Shown here: positions 1 through 6,194 of the stretch, one piece after another
How positions within the stretch are numbered: position 1 is the stretch's first letter
How the letters are laid out: every line of letters begins with the position of its first letter
Assembly (NCBI GenBank): GCA_036505615.1
Contig: DASXTB010000132.1
Location: forward strand, 1 to 6,194
DNA from: DASXTB01 sp036505615
GTDB lineage: Bacteria > Acidobacteriota > UBA6911 > JACQSX01
DNA length: 6,194 nt
Direction: 5' to 3'
Position numbers and translations under genes: made by a program
The notes under the pieces: generated by a model
What the model was told of the DNA's origin: nothing
Database searches by the model: none
What the model saw: only the letters and a program-made list of their open reading frames with translations

Positions 1-1
1 C

Positions 2-1612
2 ATTTCCACTCCTAGCCGCGAGAAATACAATCACTTTTCGTTCATCAATCCTTACCTGGCGAATCCGGGCGCGGCAGGCCGGCCGGGCTCGCTCGTTTTT
101 GCGGGCAACATTGCCGGTAGCGGCAATCCGGCCAGTTTCGGCAAACCCTATCCCGAAACTACCGACTTGCACAACTTTGCACCGCGCTTCGGCTTTGCTT
201 ATGCGTTGACCCCCAAGACCGTGGTTCGCGGCGGCTATGGCTTGTTCTTTCAACCCTTGAGCTATCCGGGATGGAACTCCGGCGTAAGCGGCGGGCGTGA
301 CGGGTTTAACACCAACGTCGTTCTGAGTCCTAGCAACGGGGGTATTACGCCTGCGACGCTGTTCAGCAAGGGTTTCACGGGCGCGCAATACCAGGCGCCG
401 CCGTTTTTCGACCTGTCGTTCGACAATGGGAAACAACCTGGCGTTTACCGGGAGTTCAACAAAGGTCATCTCCCCAACTCGCAGCAATGGAACCTGACCG
501 TCGAACGCCAGTTCACCAACGAGTTCTACATGACCGTAGCGTATGTGGGCAACAAGGGGACGCACCTGATATCCGGTCTTGCCTCGCCGAACGTGTTGAA
601 CCCATCCCTGCTCTCGATGGGCAATCCGCTTTACGATACCTTCAAGACTGGGCAGACCTCGCTGGATGGAGTGTCGATTCCGTACGCCGGCTGGGTTGAG
701 CAGTTGACTAATGGCCAGTGCCAGCCAACCGTCGCCCAAGCGCTGGTACCGTATCCGCAGTTCTGCGGTAATCTCACTGCGCTCAACGAGAATGCAGGAT
801 ATTCCACATTCAATTCCTTGCAGGTGAAAGCCGAGAGGCGCATGTCCCACGGGCTCATGTTCCTGGGGTCGTACACTTGGAGCAAATTCCTGAGTAGCGG
901 GGCCGACCAGCAGTTTGGAAAGTTTGGCACAGTCGGTCTCAACAATTATGCTGGCCTCATTTCGCCGTACCAGCGGCAGCGCAACAAGGCTCTGGACGCC
1001 CAGGATGTTCCCCACACATTGTCCCTGACGACGCTGTATGACCTTCCGATGGGGAAAGGGCACCGGTTCATGGGGAGTTCGGGAGGAGTTAGCGATAAGC
1101 TTTTCTCCGGTTGGGCAGTGAACGCCATCTTTCGGGCGCAGTCGGGCATCCCGTTCTTTTTCCAATCGAGCCAGTGCAACATTCCGAGCCAATTCGGAAT
1201 GGGCTGCTTACCCGGCGTGCTACCCGGCGCCAACCCGTTTGTAACTAGTATCGCTGACTACAACCCAAAAAATGGCCCTCTTCTTAACAGGGCCTCATTC
1301 GAGAACGGTACTGCCGGCGGTGTGTTCAGTTTTTATCCTGGAGTTGGCAGTCGCGTTACCAACATCAGGCAGTCTCCGTTCACCTCGATGAACTTCGTTC
1401 TGGAGAAGAACACGCGCATCACGGAAAAGACGGTGTTCCAGATACGCGCTGAGTTCTTCAATCTCTTTAACTTGCATTTCTTCGCCCAGGGAACTACTTG
1501 GGGTCAGGGCGGGGCTTTCGTGACCGACGTCGGGAATCCGCTTTTCGGTACCTGGACAGGTGGCGTGACCACGCCGCGTAACATTCAGCTCGCCGCCAGG
1601 TTCAGTTTCTGA
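2..1612 (+). CDS. TonB-dependent receptor, Oar-like (C-terminal part, 5' end outside window)
   Basis: This is the outer-membrane beta-barrel part of a TonB-dependent receptor of the large acidobacterial type, which usually has an N-terminal carboxypeptidase-regulatory-like domain and a plug and runs to about 1000-1200 residues. Here 536 residues are present. The frame is open to the left edge, so the TTG/Met at 167 is internal and not a start. What is seen: alternating barrel strands with family-typical stretches, such as FAPRFGFAYALTP near 176, PNSQQWNLTVERQF near 473 followed by YVGNKGTHL, a GSYTWSKFLS strand near 869, DVPHTLSLTTLYDLPMGKG near 1004, and RAEFFNLFNLHFF near 1448. It ends NIQLAARFSF, with the terminal aromatic residue expected for BAM-dependent barrel insertion. 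Its role is probably uptake of an oligosaccharide or other large nutrient, driven by TonB/ExbBD. The substrate is unknown. Its stop overlaps the next gene's start codon by one base, which points to a shared transcript with the esterase. Family confidence is high; function is inferred. Confidence 0.92.
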   Translation: MSTPSREKYNHFSFINPYLANPGAAGRPGSLVFAGNIAGSGNPASFGKPYPETTDLHNFAPRFGFAYALTPKTVVRGGYGLFFQPLSYPGWNSGVSGGRDGFNTNVVLSPSNGGITPATLFSKGFTGAQYQAPPFFDLSFDNGKQPGVYREFNKGHLPNSQQWNLTVERQFTNEFYMTVAYVGNKGTHLISGLASPNVLNPSLLSMGNPLYDTFKTGQTSLDGVSIPYAGWVEQLTNGQCQPTVAQALVPYPQFCGNLTALNENAGYSTFNSLQVKAERRMSHGLMFLGSYTWSKFLSSGADQQFGKFGTVGLNNYAGLISPYQRQRNKALDAQDVPHTLSLTTLYDLPMGKGHRFMGSSGGVSDKLFSGWAVNAIFRAQSGIPFFFQSSQCNIPSQFGMGCLPGVLPGANPFVTSIADYNPKNGPLLNRASFENGTAGGVFSFYPGVGSRVTNIRQSPFTSMNFVLEKNTRITEKTVFQIRAEFFNLFNLHFFAQGTTWGQGGAFVTDVGNPLFGTWTGGVTTPRNIQLAARFSF

Positions 1613-3549
1613 TGAAGAGACTCTACAAATCACTTCTGATGCTTGCGGCCGGCGCAGGCATCGCTCTGGCGCAGACCGAACCGCGATACCTGGAGGACAT
1701 TCTCAAAGACGAGGTTCTGCCTCAAAGTGTCGCGCTTTTCCAACTGCGCCAGTACATCCTGAACAGAGTTGCAAAGCCACCCGCTCCGAGCACCGCCGCA
1801 CAATGGACTTCGGAGTCGAAGCGTATCCGCGACCAGATCGTAAGAGATGTCGTGTTTCACGGCTGGCCGAAGGAATGGATCGATTCGCCACCGAAGTTCG
1901 AAGACCTGGGTGCCATTCCCGGAAACGGTTACCAGATGCGCAAGCTGCGCTACGAGATCGTTCCCGGCTTCCAGTCGACGGCGATTCTCTACGAGCCGTT
2001 GAACATGCACGGGAAGGTGCCCGCCATATTGAACGTAAACGGGCATGTGGGGCCGCCCGGAAAATCCATCGAATATAAGCAGAAGCGCTGCATCACGCTC
2101 GCCCGGAACGGCATTCTCGCGCTAAATCTGGAGTGGCTCTCGTTCGGCGAACTTGGCGCTGAGTTCAACCAACATTGGTACGGAGCGCATCTCGATCTGG
2201 TGGGAACGAACGAACTCGGCCTGTTTTATCTGGCGATGCGCCGCGGGCTGGATTACCTGTACGAGCATCCCAATACCGACCGGGCGAGGCTGGGCATGAC
2301 CGGATTGTCCGGCGGGGGCTGGCAAACGATCATCCTCAGCTCGCTTGACGAGCGCGTGCGCGTTTCGGTGCCGGTGGCGGGTTTCTCTTCCATCATCCCG
2401 CGCGTGGAAGCCAAGGACCATGGAGATATCGGGGACGTCGAGCAATCGGCCACTGATTTGTTCGACGGCCGCGATTATTCCTGGCTTGCCGCGCTGATGG
2501 CGCCGCGCCCGACGATGTTGATCTATAACGCCGAGGACGACTGCTGCTTCCGCGCAGCCATGGTAAAACCTGGCGTGTTCGACCCCATCCGCCCCATATT
2601 TGGCTTATACGGCAAGCAGGATGATTTGGGCTGGCACGAGAACCGCGATCCTGGAACTCACAATTATCAGTTGGATAATCGTATGGCGGCATACGAATTT
2701 TTCAGCCGCCACTTTAACCTTCCCCCGATCAAAGAAGATCCGGGAGTCAGTTCCGAGGTGAAGAGCTACGAGGAGCTTGTGGTCGGGCTGCCGAGCGATA
2801 ACCTGACGATCGCCGGACTGGCGCGAAAGTTGGCTGACCAGGTTAAGCGCGACGCTCTTTCTTCCGATGCTTCCGCCCGTGATGCCGAACGCACCAAGCT
2901 GAAGCAGGTAGTCCGCTACCGGCCGGCCAAGCTGGACCGCGTCTGGACGACGGGCATCAACAAGCACGGCGGCATCGAGACGAAGGCACATCTGTTGGCC
3001 ATGAACGATGGGCTTATGACAAACGGCGTGTGGCTCCGGCCGATCGGCGCTTCTGATAGCTCCCCCGCCACCATCGTTCTCGACGATAAAGGCAAGACGG
3101 CCACATCGGAGCCGGTGGCCGAGCGTTTATACCGAGGTGAGCAGGTGCTCGCTGCGGATCTGCCGTTCCAGGGCGACGCTTGGAAGCAGGATTCCACTTG
3201 GCTGTTCGAACAGATGATCGTTACCACCGGCGGCCGGCCCCTGGGAATCGAAGCAGCCCACCTGATCGAGCTTGCGAACTGGCTGAGGCGCCAAGGTGCG
3301 CCCAAAGTACGGCTCGAAACCAGCGGAATGCGAAACCAGGTGGTCGCGCTGGTTGCGGCCGCTCTGGAACCAAACCTGTTCTCCGAGGTGAAGATCACCC
3401 ACGGCATTCCCAGTCTCCGATACCTGGTGGACAAGCCGGTCAAATATCAGGATGCAGCCGATCTGTTCTGTCTGGACCTTTATAAGCTGACTGATCTGGA
3501 CCGCCTCGCAGCACTCGCCGCTCCGAGTCTCGTCAAGAGCGCCGACTAG
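1612..3549 (+). CDS. Secreted alpha/beta hydrolase, acetylxylan-esterase-like, with a degenerate second hydrolase-like domain
   Basis: The protein has 645 residues. The N-terminus MKRLYKSLLMLAAGAGIALA is a Sec signal peptide with likely cleavage after ALA (residue 20), so it acts in the periplasm or outside. Residues about 110-370 form an alpha/beta hydrolase of the acetylxylan esterase/dienelactone hydrolase kind. An oxyanion-side NVNGH lies at 141-145 and the nucleophile elbow GLSGGG at 231-236 gives Ser233. The likely acid is Asp309 or Asp310 in YNAEDD, and the likely base is His350 in PGTHNY. Residues about 440-640 resemble a second hydrolase fold (strand ATIVLDDKG near 486, VLAADLPFQGD near 512), but the expected elbow is replaced by ETSGMRNQ near 569, with no serine in a GxSxG setting, so this half is probably non-catalytic. 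The ATG overlaps the receptor stop (TGATG) and no well-spaced Shine-Dalgarno is seen, so translational coupling is likely. Likely role: removing acetyl or similar esters from plant polysaccharide. A peptidase or other ester specificity cannot be excluded. Confidence 0.88.
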   Translation: MKRLYKSLLMLAAGAGIALAQTEPRYLEDILKDEVLPQSVALFQLRQYILNRVAKPPAPSTAAQWTSESKRIRDQIVRDVVFHGWPKEWIDSPPKFEDLGAIPGNGYQMRKLRYEIVPGFQSTAILYEPLNMHGKVPAILNVNGHVGPPGKSIEYKQKRCITLARNGILALNLEWLSFGELGAEFNQHWYGAHLDLVGTNELGLFYLAMRRGLDYLYEHPNTDRARLGMTGLSGGGWQTIILSSLDERVRVSVPVAGFSSIIPRVEAKDHGDIGDVEQSATDLFDGRDYSWLAALMAPRPTMLIYNAEDDCCFRAAMVKPGVFDPIRPIFGLYGKQDDLGWHENRDPGTHNYQLDNRMAAYEFFSRHFNLPPIKEDPGVSSEVKSYEELVVGLPSDNLTIAGLARKLADQVKRDALSSDASARDAERTKLKQVVRYRPAKLDRVWTTGINKHGGIETKAHLLAMNDGLMTNGVWLRPIGASDSSPATIVLDDKGKTATSEPVAERLYRGEQVLAADLPFQGDAWKQDSTWLFEQMIVTTGGRPLGIEAAHLIELANWLRRQGAPKVRLETSGMRNQVVALVAAALEPNLFSEVKITHGIPSLRYLVDKPVKYQDAADLFCLDLYKLTDLDRLAALAAPSLVKSAD

Positions 3550-3552
3550 CTG

Positions 3553-3603
3553 GTGGAATAGGCCTCCAGGCCTGTGCATTACAGGCAAGAATGCCTATTC
3601 CAC
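3553..3603. repeat. Two-tier hairpin repeat (REP-like palindromic unit) between convergent genes
   Basis: Perfect 11-bp inverted arms GTGGAATAGGC (3553-3563) and GCCTATTCCAC (3593-3603) enclose a second 6-bp stem GCCTGT (3570-3575) and ACAGGC (3581-3586) with a 5-base loop. The two stems are separated by a symmetric 6x6 internal loop. The unit starts three bases after the esterase stop and covers the permease stop. Without a T-run it is not a classical intrinsic terminator, but on either mRNA it would form a stable 3' hairpin that could block exonucleases or help end both transcripts. From memory, near-identical elements are dispersed in Solibacter-type genomes. That is not testable here, because only one copy is in the window. 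Confidence 0.75.
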
Positions 3604-4904
3604 GGCGAAGTCAGATCGACGGCGGTGAACTTCGGCGCGATCAGCTGCAACAGCCCGAGGGCGATCACGTACGCCGAGGCACCCCATGCGAATACCGCGA
3701 CATAGCTGCCGGTGGCCTGCAGAATTAAGCCCGTCGCGCTCGCCACCAGCATCCCGCCAATCGAACCGCCGAAACCCGACAGGCCGACGACGGATGCCAC
3801 GGCCTGTTTCGGGAAGACGTCCGAGACCAGGGTATAAAGGTTCGCGGACCATCCTTGGTGGCCGGCCGTCGCAAGACAGAGCAGAGCTACGGCGGTCCAT
3901 AAGTTTGACACCCAGGGTGCGGCCACGATCGGAGTAACCAGCAGGGCACATACGAGAAGCGCCATTTTCCGAGCCGCGCCGGCCGGCCATCCGCGCTTGA
4001 GAAGCGCCGATGAGAGCCATCCGCCAAAGATGCTGCCAATATCGGCCGCCACGTAGATGAGAATCAGCGGCAGCGCGAGTTGTCCCAGGTCGATGTCATG
4101 GTGCTGGTGCAGGAATTTCGGGACCCAGTAGAGGTAGAACCACCACACGGGATCGGTCATGAAGCGCGCGGCCAAGAGCGCCCAAGTGGCACGGTGCGGA
4201 ATCAGGTGTGACCATGGGATGGTCTGCGCCGTGGAAGCTGATTCGTCCGGCGAAACCGGCGGACGGCGGTAGAACACCAGCCACGGCGCAAGCCAAACGA
4301 ACCCAAGAGCGCCCGTGAGGACGAAAGCCCAGCGCCAGCCCCACTGCAGAGCGATCCACGGAACGATCAATGGACCAATGATCGCCCCGACATTGGATCC
4401 GGAGTTGAATATGCCAGTAGCCAGCGCCCGTTCGTTCTTCGGAAACCATTCGGCTATGGTCTTGATCGCCGCCGGAAAATTACCGGCTTCTCCGAGTCCC
4501 AATGCGAAACGCGCAGCGGCAAAACCGAAGGGCGACCGTGCCAGAGCATGGCACATGGCTGCCACGCTCCAGAATGCTACTGAGAACGCGTAGCCGAGCC
4601 GCGTTCCAATGCGGTCGATGATTCTTCCGAGAGCTACCAGGGCAATGGCATATGCAGCCTGGAATGCAGTTACGATGAAGCCATAATCCGCTTCGGACCA
4701 CCCGATGGTGCGTTGCAGCGGGACAGCCATGATGCCGAGCACCTGCCGATCGATGTAATTAATCGTGGTCGCGAAGAACAGCAGAGCGCATATGCCCCAG
4801 CGAAGCCGTGGTTTCGGGCTCTCAGGATACAAGCGCGAGCGCGGTCCATCAGCGACGCCCAGCGCGGGCCGAAAGTCTCGCTCGGGCGTTGCGTCATGCA
4901 GCAT
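3579..4904 (-). CDS. MFS permease, hexuronate/anion:cation symporter type (ExuT-like)
   Basis: This is an inner-membrane secondary transporter with about 12 hydrophobic helices, 441 residues from the ATG at 4904. Family signs are the FFATTINYIDRQVLG stretch in helix 1 (NYIDRQVLG about 49-57), the MFS loop 2-3 motif GRIIDRIGTR (93-102), GEAGNFPAAIK (138-148) followed by NERALATGIFNSGSNVGAI, DPVWWFYLYWVPKFL (251-265), and HQGWSANLYTLVSDVFP (349-365). These match the ExuT/GudP group that carries hexuronates or related sugar acids with H+ or Na+. The exact substrate is not readable. The start is uncertain: the frame is open to an ATG at 4958, and a TTG at 4832 would give the roughly 10-residue lead before helix 1 that is usual in the family. 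None has a good Shine-Dalgarno. The last seven codons (WNRHSCL) and the stop lie inside the hairpin repeat at 3553-3603, so the native C-terminus was probably altered. It converges on the receptor/esterase unit. Confidence 0.88.
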   Translation of the reverse strand: MLHDATPERDFRPALGVADGPRSRLYPESPKPRLRWGICALLFFATTINYIDRQVLGIMAVPLQRTIGWSEADYGFIVTAFQAAYAIALVALGRIIDRIGTRLGYAFSVAFWSVAAMCHALARSPFGFAAARFALGLGEAGNFPAAIKTIAEWFPKNERALATGIFNSGSNVGAIIGPLIVPWIALQWGWRWAFVLTGALGFVWLAPWLVFYRRPPVSPDESASTAQTIPWSHLIPHRATWALLAARFMTDPVWWFYLYWVPKFLHQHHDIDLGQLALPLILIYVAADIGSIFGGWLSSALLKRGWPAGAARKMALLVCALLVTPIVAAPWVSNLWTAVALLCLATAGHQGWSANLYTLVSDVFPKQAVASVVGLSGFGGSIGGMLVASATGLILQATGSYVAVFAWGASAYVIALGLLQLIAPKFTAVDLTSPWNRHSCL

Positions 4905-4958
4905 TGGATGGGAGCAATGTATCAAACGGGCGTTGGTGTGCCAAGCCGGTTGATGCAT

Positions 4959-5080
4959 GTGTGCCGCAGCGGAAGGACTGGCTGCCCGACTGAGGGCAGA
5001 AAGTACTTGAACGTAATAGTACTATGAAATGCCAACGGACAAGCAATCTGATAGAGTACTCAATTAGGCGGTGAAATTAT
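4959..5080. promoter_or_regulatory. Divergent intergenic region with three AGTACT palindromes
   Basis: This is the space between the leftward permease and the rightward PEP-CTERM gene. It contains AAGTACTT (5001-5008), ATAGTACTAT (5016-5025, a perfect 10-bp palindrome) and GAGTACTC (5054-5061). Centres are 16 and 37 bp apart. The middle palindrome contains TACTAT, a fair -10 hexamer, on both strands. For the leftward direction, TTGTCC (15-base spacer) or TTGCTT (19-base spacer) lie at possible -35 positions. No clear -35 is seen for the rightward direction. The sites may be operators of a dimeric regulator acting on either or both genes. The palindromes are seen directly; the regulatory role is inferred. 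Confidence 0.35.
5070..5074 (+). promoter_or_regulatory. Ribosome binding site of the PEP-CTERM gene
   Basis: GGTGA lies six bases before the ATG at 5081. It supports this start, as does the signal peptide that begins directly at that Met. Confidence 0.5.
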
Positions 5081-5740
5081 ATGCGGTTTCGTACGGTCCT
5101 TGCATGCCTGCTGCTTGGGGCATCAACCTTAACCGGGCTCATCGCAGACCCGATCAATCTGTCTGTTGAGCTAGGGGTACCGTCCATAGTGCAAGGCGAC
5201 TCCGTAAATGTCGCTATCGCCATTTCAGGTCTCGTCGACCATGCTGCTCCTTCGTTGGCAGCTTACGAACTGGCGATCACCTATGATCCGTTAGTGCTCG
5301 CTCACCCGGTAGTGACGTTCGGTGATCCTGTTTTGGGCGATCAATTAGCCCTTACGTTTCCATCGTTCAAGTGCGTCGGCCCCGCGTGTGGGCTGTCCAG
5401 CATGCCCCTGCTGATGTTTGAACTGTCATTCGACTCCAGCGAGACTCTAAACACCTCCCAACCCGGCGCTTTCGACCTTTTAACCGTACACTTTGATGGC
5501 ATCGGAGTTGGTTCGAGCCCGATTAAGTTGTCGCACATCCTTCTCGTGGATTCTGACGGGAACGACTTGAGGCAAAGCAATCAAATAAACATAAGCGACA
5601 GCTTGATCACCGTCAACCCTGTTGTGCAGGGGCAAGTGCCCGAGCCCGGTAGCCTGTTGCTTTTTGCTTCCACTTTAGTGGTTTTAGCCGCGCTGCGCCG
5701 CTCGCGATTCAAGGCGAAGTGCTTGATCGAACATCGCTAA
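5081..5740 (+). CDS. PEP-CTERM sorting domain protein with cohesin-like domain
   Basis: The protein has 219 residues and is exported. An N-terminal signal peptide (RFRTVLACLLLGASTLTGLIA) has likely cleavage near residue 22. Residues about 26-178 look like a cohesin/carbohydrate-binding beta-sandwich: a GDSVNVAIAISGL strand near 39, AYELAITYDPLVL near 61, GAFDLLTVHFDG near 129, and a late acidic LLVDSDGNDL near 154. Cys98 and Cys103 may form a disulfide. The C-terminus is a PEP-CTERM signal: VPEPGS (186-191), a hydrophobic helix to about 205, then RR (206-207). The short tail after RR is slightly longer than usual. In known systems an exosortase cuts at PEP and the protein goes to the surface or an exopolysaccharide matrix; no exosortase gene is in this window. 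Base composition looks lower in GC than the esterase (about 50-55% against about 60% by eye). The binding partner or ligand is unknown. Confidence 0.85.
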   Translation: MRFRTVLACLLLGASTLTGLIADPINLSVELGVPSIVQGDSVNVAIAISGLVDHAAPSLAAYELAITYDPLVLAHPVVTFGDPVLGDQLALTFPSFKCVGPACGLSSMPLLMFELSFDSSETLNTSQPGAFDLLTVHFDGIGVGSSPIKLSHILLVDSDGNDLRQSNQINISDSLITVNPVVQGQVPEPGSLLLFASTLVVLAALRRSRFKAKCLIEHR

Positions 5741-5901
5741 CCCGACGGCATTTAGGGTCTTGCGCCGCCATTCTATGAAGAACGTCGACTCTTCTGGAGT
5801 ACTTCACGTCTCCATATTCGCCTGCAGGGTTGTTCCTAACTGCAAGGGAGTTGAGCCACTCGTTTATCGGGTCGTCGCCGCCAGGTACGCGCGCATGTTC
5901 T
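5741..5901. other. Intergenic stretch without a supportable gene
   Basis: About 160 bases lie between the PEP-CTERM stop and the point where antiporter homology ends. It holds a fourth AGTACT (5798-5803) and, on the minus strand, a start-less open frame (5712-5903) that reads like protein but is not recognised. No clear terminator hairpin follows the PEP-CTERM gene. Confidence 0.4.
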
Positions 5902-6193
5902 GCTCACGTGACTGATCAACACCGCTGCATGGCCGTGCTCTTGAAGTTCCGCCGACCAGGAACATGAAGAGCACCAGTCCCACCTGGCTCAATGCGCCCA
6001 AGTATCCCAAACTGGACGCCGGGACCAGCGCGCTCGAGAGTTGGGGCGCGACCCAACCCAACAACGAAGGACCAAGCAGGATGCCAGCCACCATCTCGCC
6101 AACGACCTGCGGTTGCCTGATCTTCTTGAACAACATCCCGACTACGCGAGCCGTGACCAGGATGACGCAGATCTGGAGGATGAGCTTGAATAA
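5902..6193 (-). pseudogene. Broken CPA2-type cation/proton antiporter (KefB/NapA-like) N-terminal fragment
   Basis: On the minus strand the frame is open from the right edge, so the true start lies outside the window; the Met at 6136 is internal. The reading gives helix 1 (LILQICVILVTARVVGMLF), then the family hallmark QPQVVGEMVAGILLGPSLLG and helix GLVLFMFLVG, as in Na+(K+)/H+ antiporters of the CPA2 family. After VG (ending at 5951) this frame turns into non-family sequence and stops at 5864. Shifting frame at 5950 restores family-like ELQEHGHAAVLISHVS (5949-5902), so several residues of the usual LELxP stretch are missing, roughly a 14-base deletion. Homology then ends abruptly near 5902. 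Intact members have about 380-600 residues or more; under 100 remain here. It is a decayed or truncated gene and unlikely to function. The family call is firm; the deletion size is inferred from remembered homologues. Confidence 0.78.
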
Positions 6194-6194
6194 A

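Noticed and set aside
167..169. TTG at 167 as the receptor start
   Set aside because: The frame is open to the left edge and the upstream residues (such as FSFINPYLANPG) look like receptor sequence, so the gene is simply cut by the window.
3127..3588. Minus-strand 153-residue frame beginning inside the hairpin repeat
   Set aside because: It lies antisense to the esterase C-terminal half, which has consistent protein features. The frame is a shadow of high-GC codon use.
3553..3603. Hairpin as a classical rho-independent terminator
   Set aside because: No run of T follows the stem on either strand. Kept as a repeat with possible 3'-end function instead.
4959..5080. Sigma-54 promoter (TGGCAC-N5-TTGCA type), known upstream of PEP-CTERM genes in some Proteobacteria
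   Set aside because: No matching GG/GC pair with correct spacing upstream of the PEP-CTERM gene on the plus strand.
5775..5915. A 46-residue plus-strand frame starting MKNVDSS, opposite the antiporter end
   Set aside because: No ribosome site or recognisable motif, and its 3' end overlaps antiporter-derived sequence on the other strand. Length is within chance for this GC content.
1..6194. tRNA, rRNA, CRISPR array or intact insertion sequence
   Set aside because: No cloverleaf-like segments, regularly spaced direct repeats, or transposase motifs were seen on either strand.

Overview
The window looks like chromosomal DNA from an Acidobacteriota member of the Solibacter/Bryobacter type. The evidence is a large Oar-like TonB-dependent receptor, a secreted double-domain acetylxylan-esterase-like hydrolase, an ExuT-type transporter, a PEP-CTERM/cohesin-like protein and a short hairpin repeat between genes. 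This placement is inferred from gene types, not from a marker gene.

Layout. Positions 2-1612 (+) hold the C-terminal part of an outer-membrane TonB-dependent receptor whose 5' end lies left of the window. It overlaps by one base (TGATG) the start of a secreted alpha/beta hydrolase at 1612-3549 (+), so the two are almost certainly one transcription unit. Facing them is an MFS permease of the hexuronate/anion:cation symporter type (about 3579-4904, -). A 51-bp two-tier hairpin repeat (3553-3603) sits between the two convergent 3' ends, and the last seven codons and the stop of the permease lie inside it. A short divergent intergenic region (4905-5080) carries three AGTACT-centred palindromes. 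It is followed by a PEP-CTERM protein with a cohesin-like domain (5081-5740, +). The right end (5902-6193, -) is a broken fragment of a CPA2-type cation/proton antiporter: its N-terminal membrane part is well preserved, but it has a frame disruption and then loses homology. It is open at the right edge.

How the genes may work together. Receptor plus secreted esterase, opposite an inner-membrane permease for sugar acids, suggests a small module for plant-derived polysaccharide: outer-membrane uptake, ester removal from the glycan, then uptake of uronate or related acids. Substrates cannot be read from the sequence. The PEP-CTERM protein and the antiporter remnant look like separate business. 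No RNA genes, CRISPR array or intact insertion sequence were seen. I found no convincing new multi-gene system. The most interesting points are the repeat that forms a gene's C-terminus, the palindrome cluster and the decayed antiporter junction.
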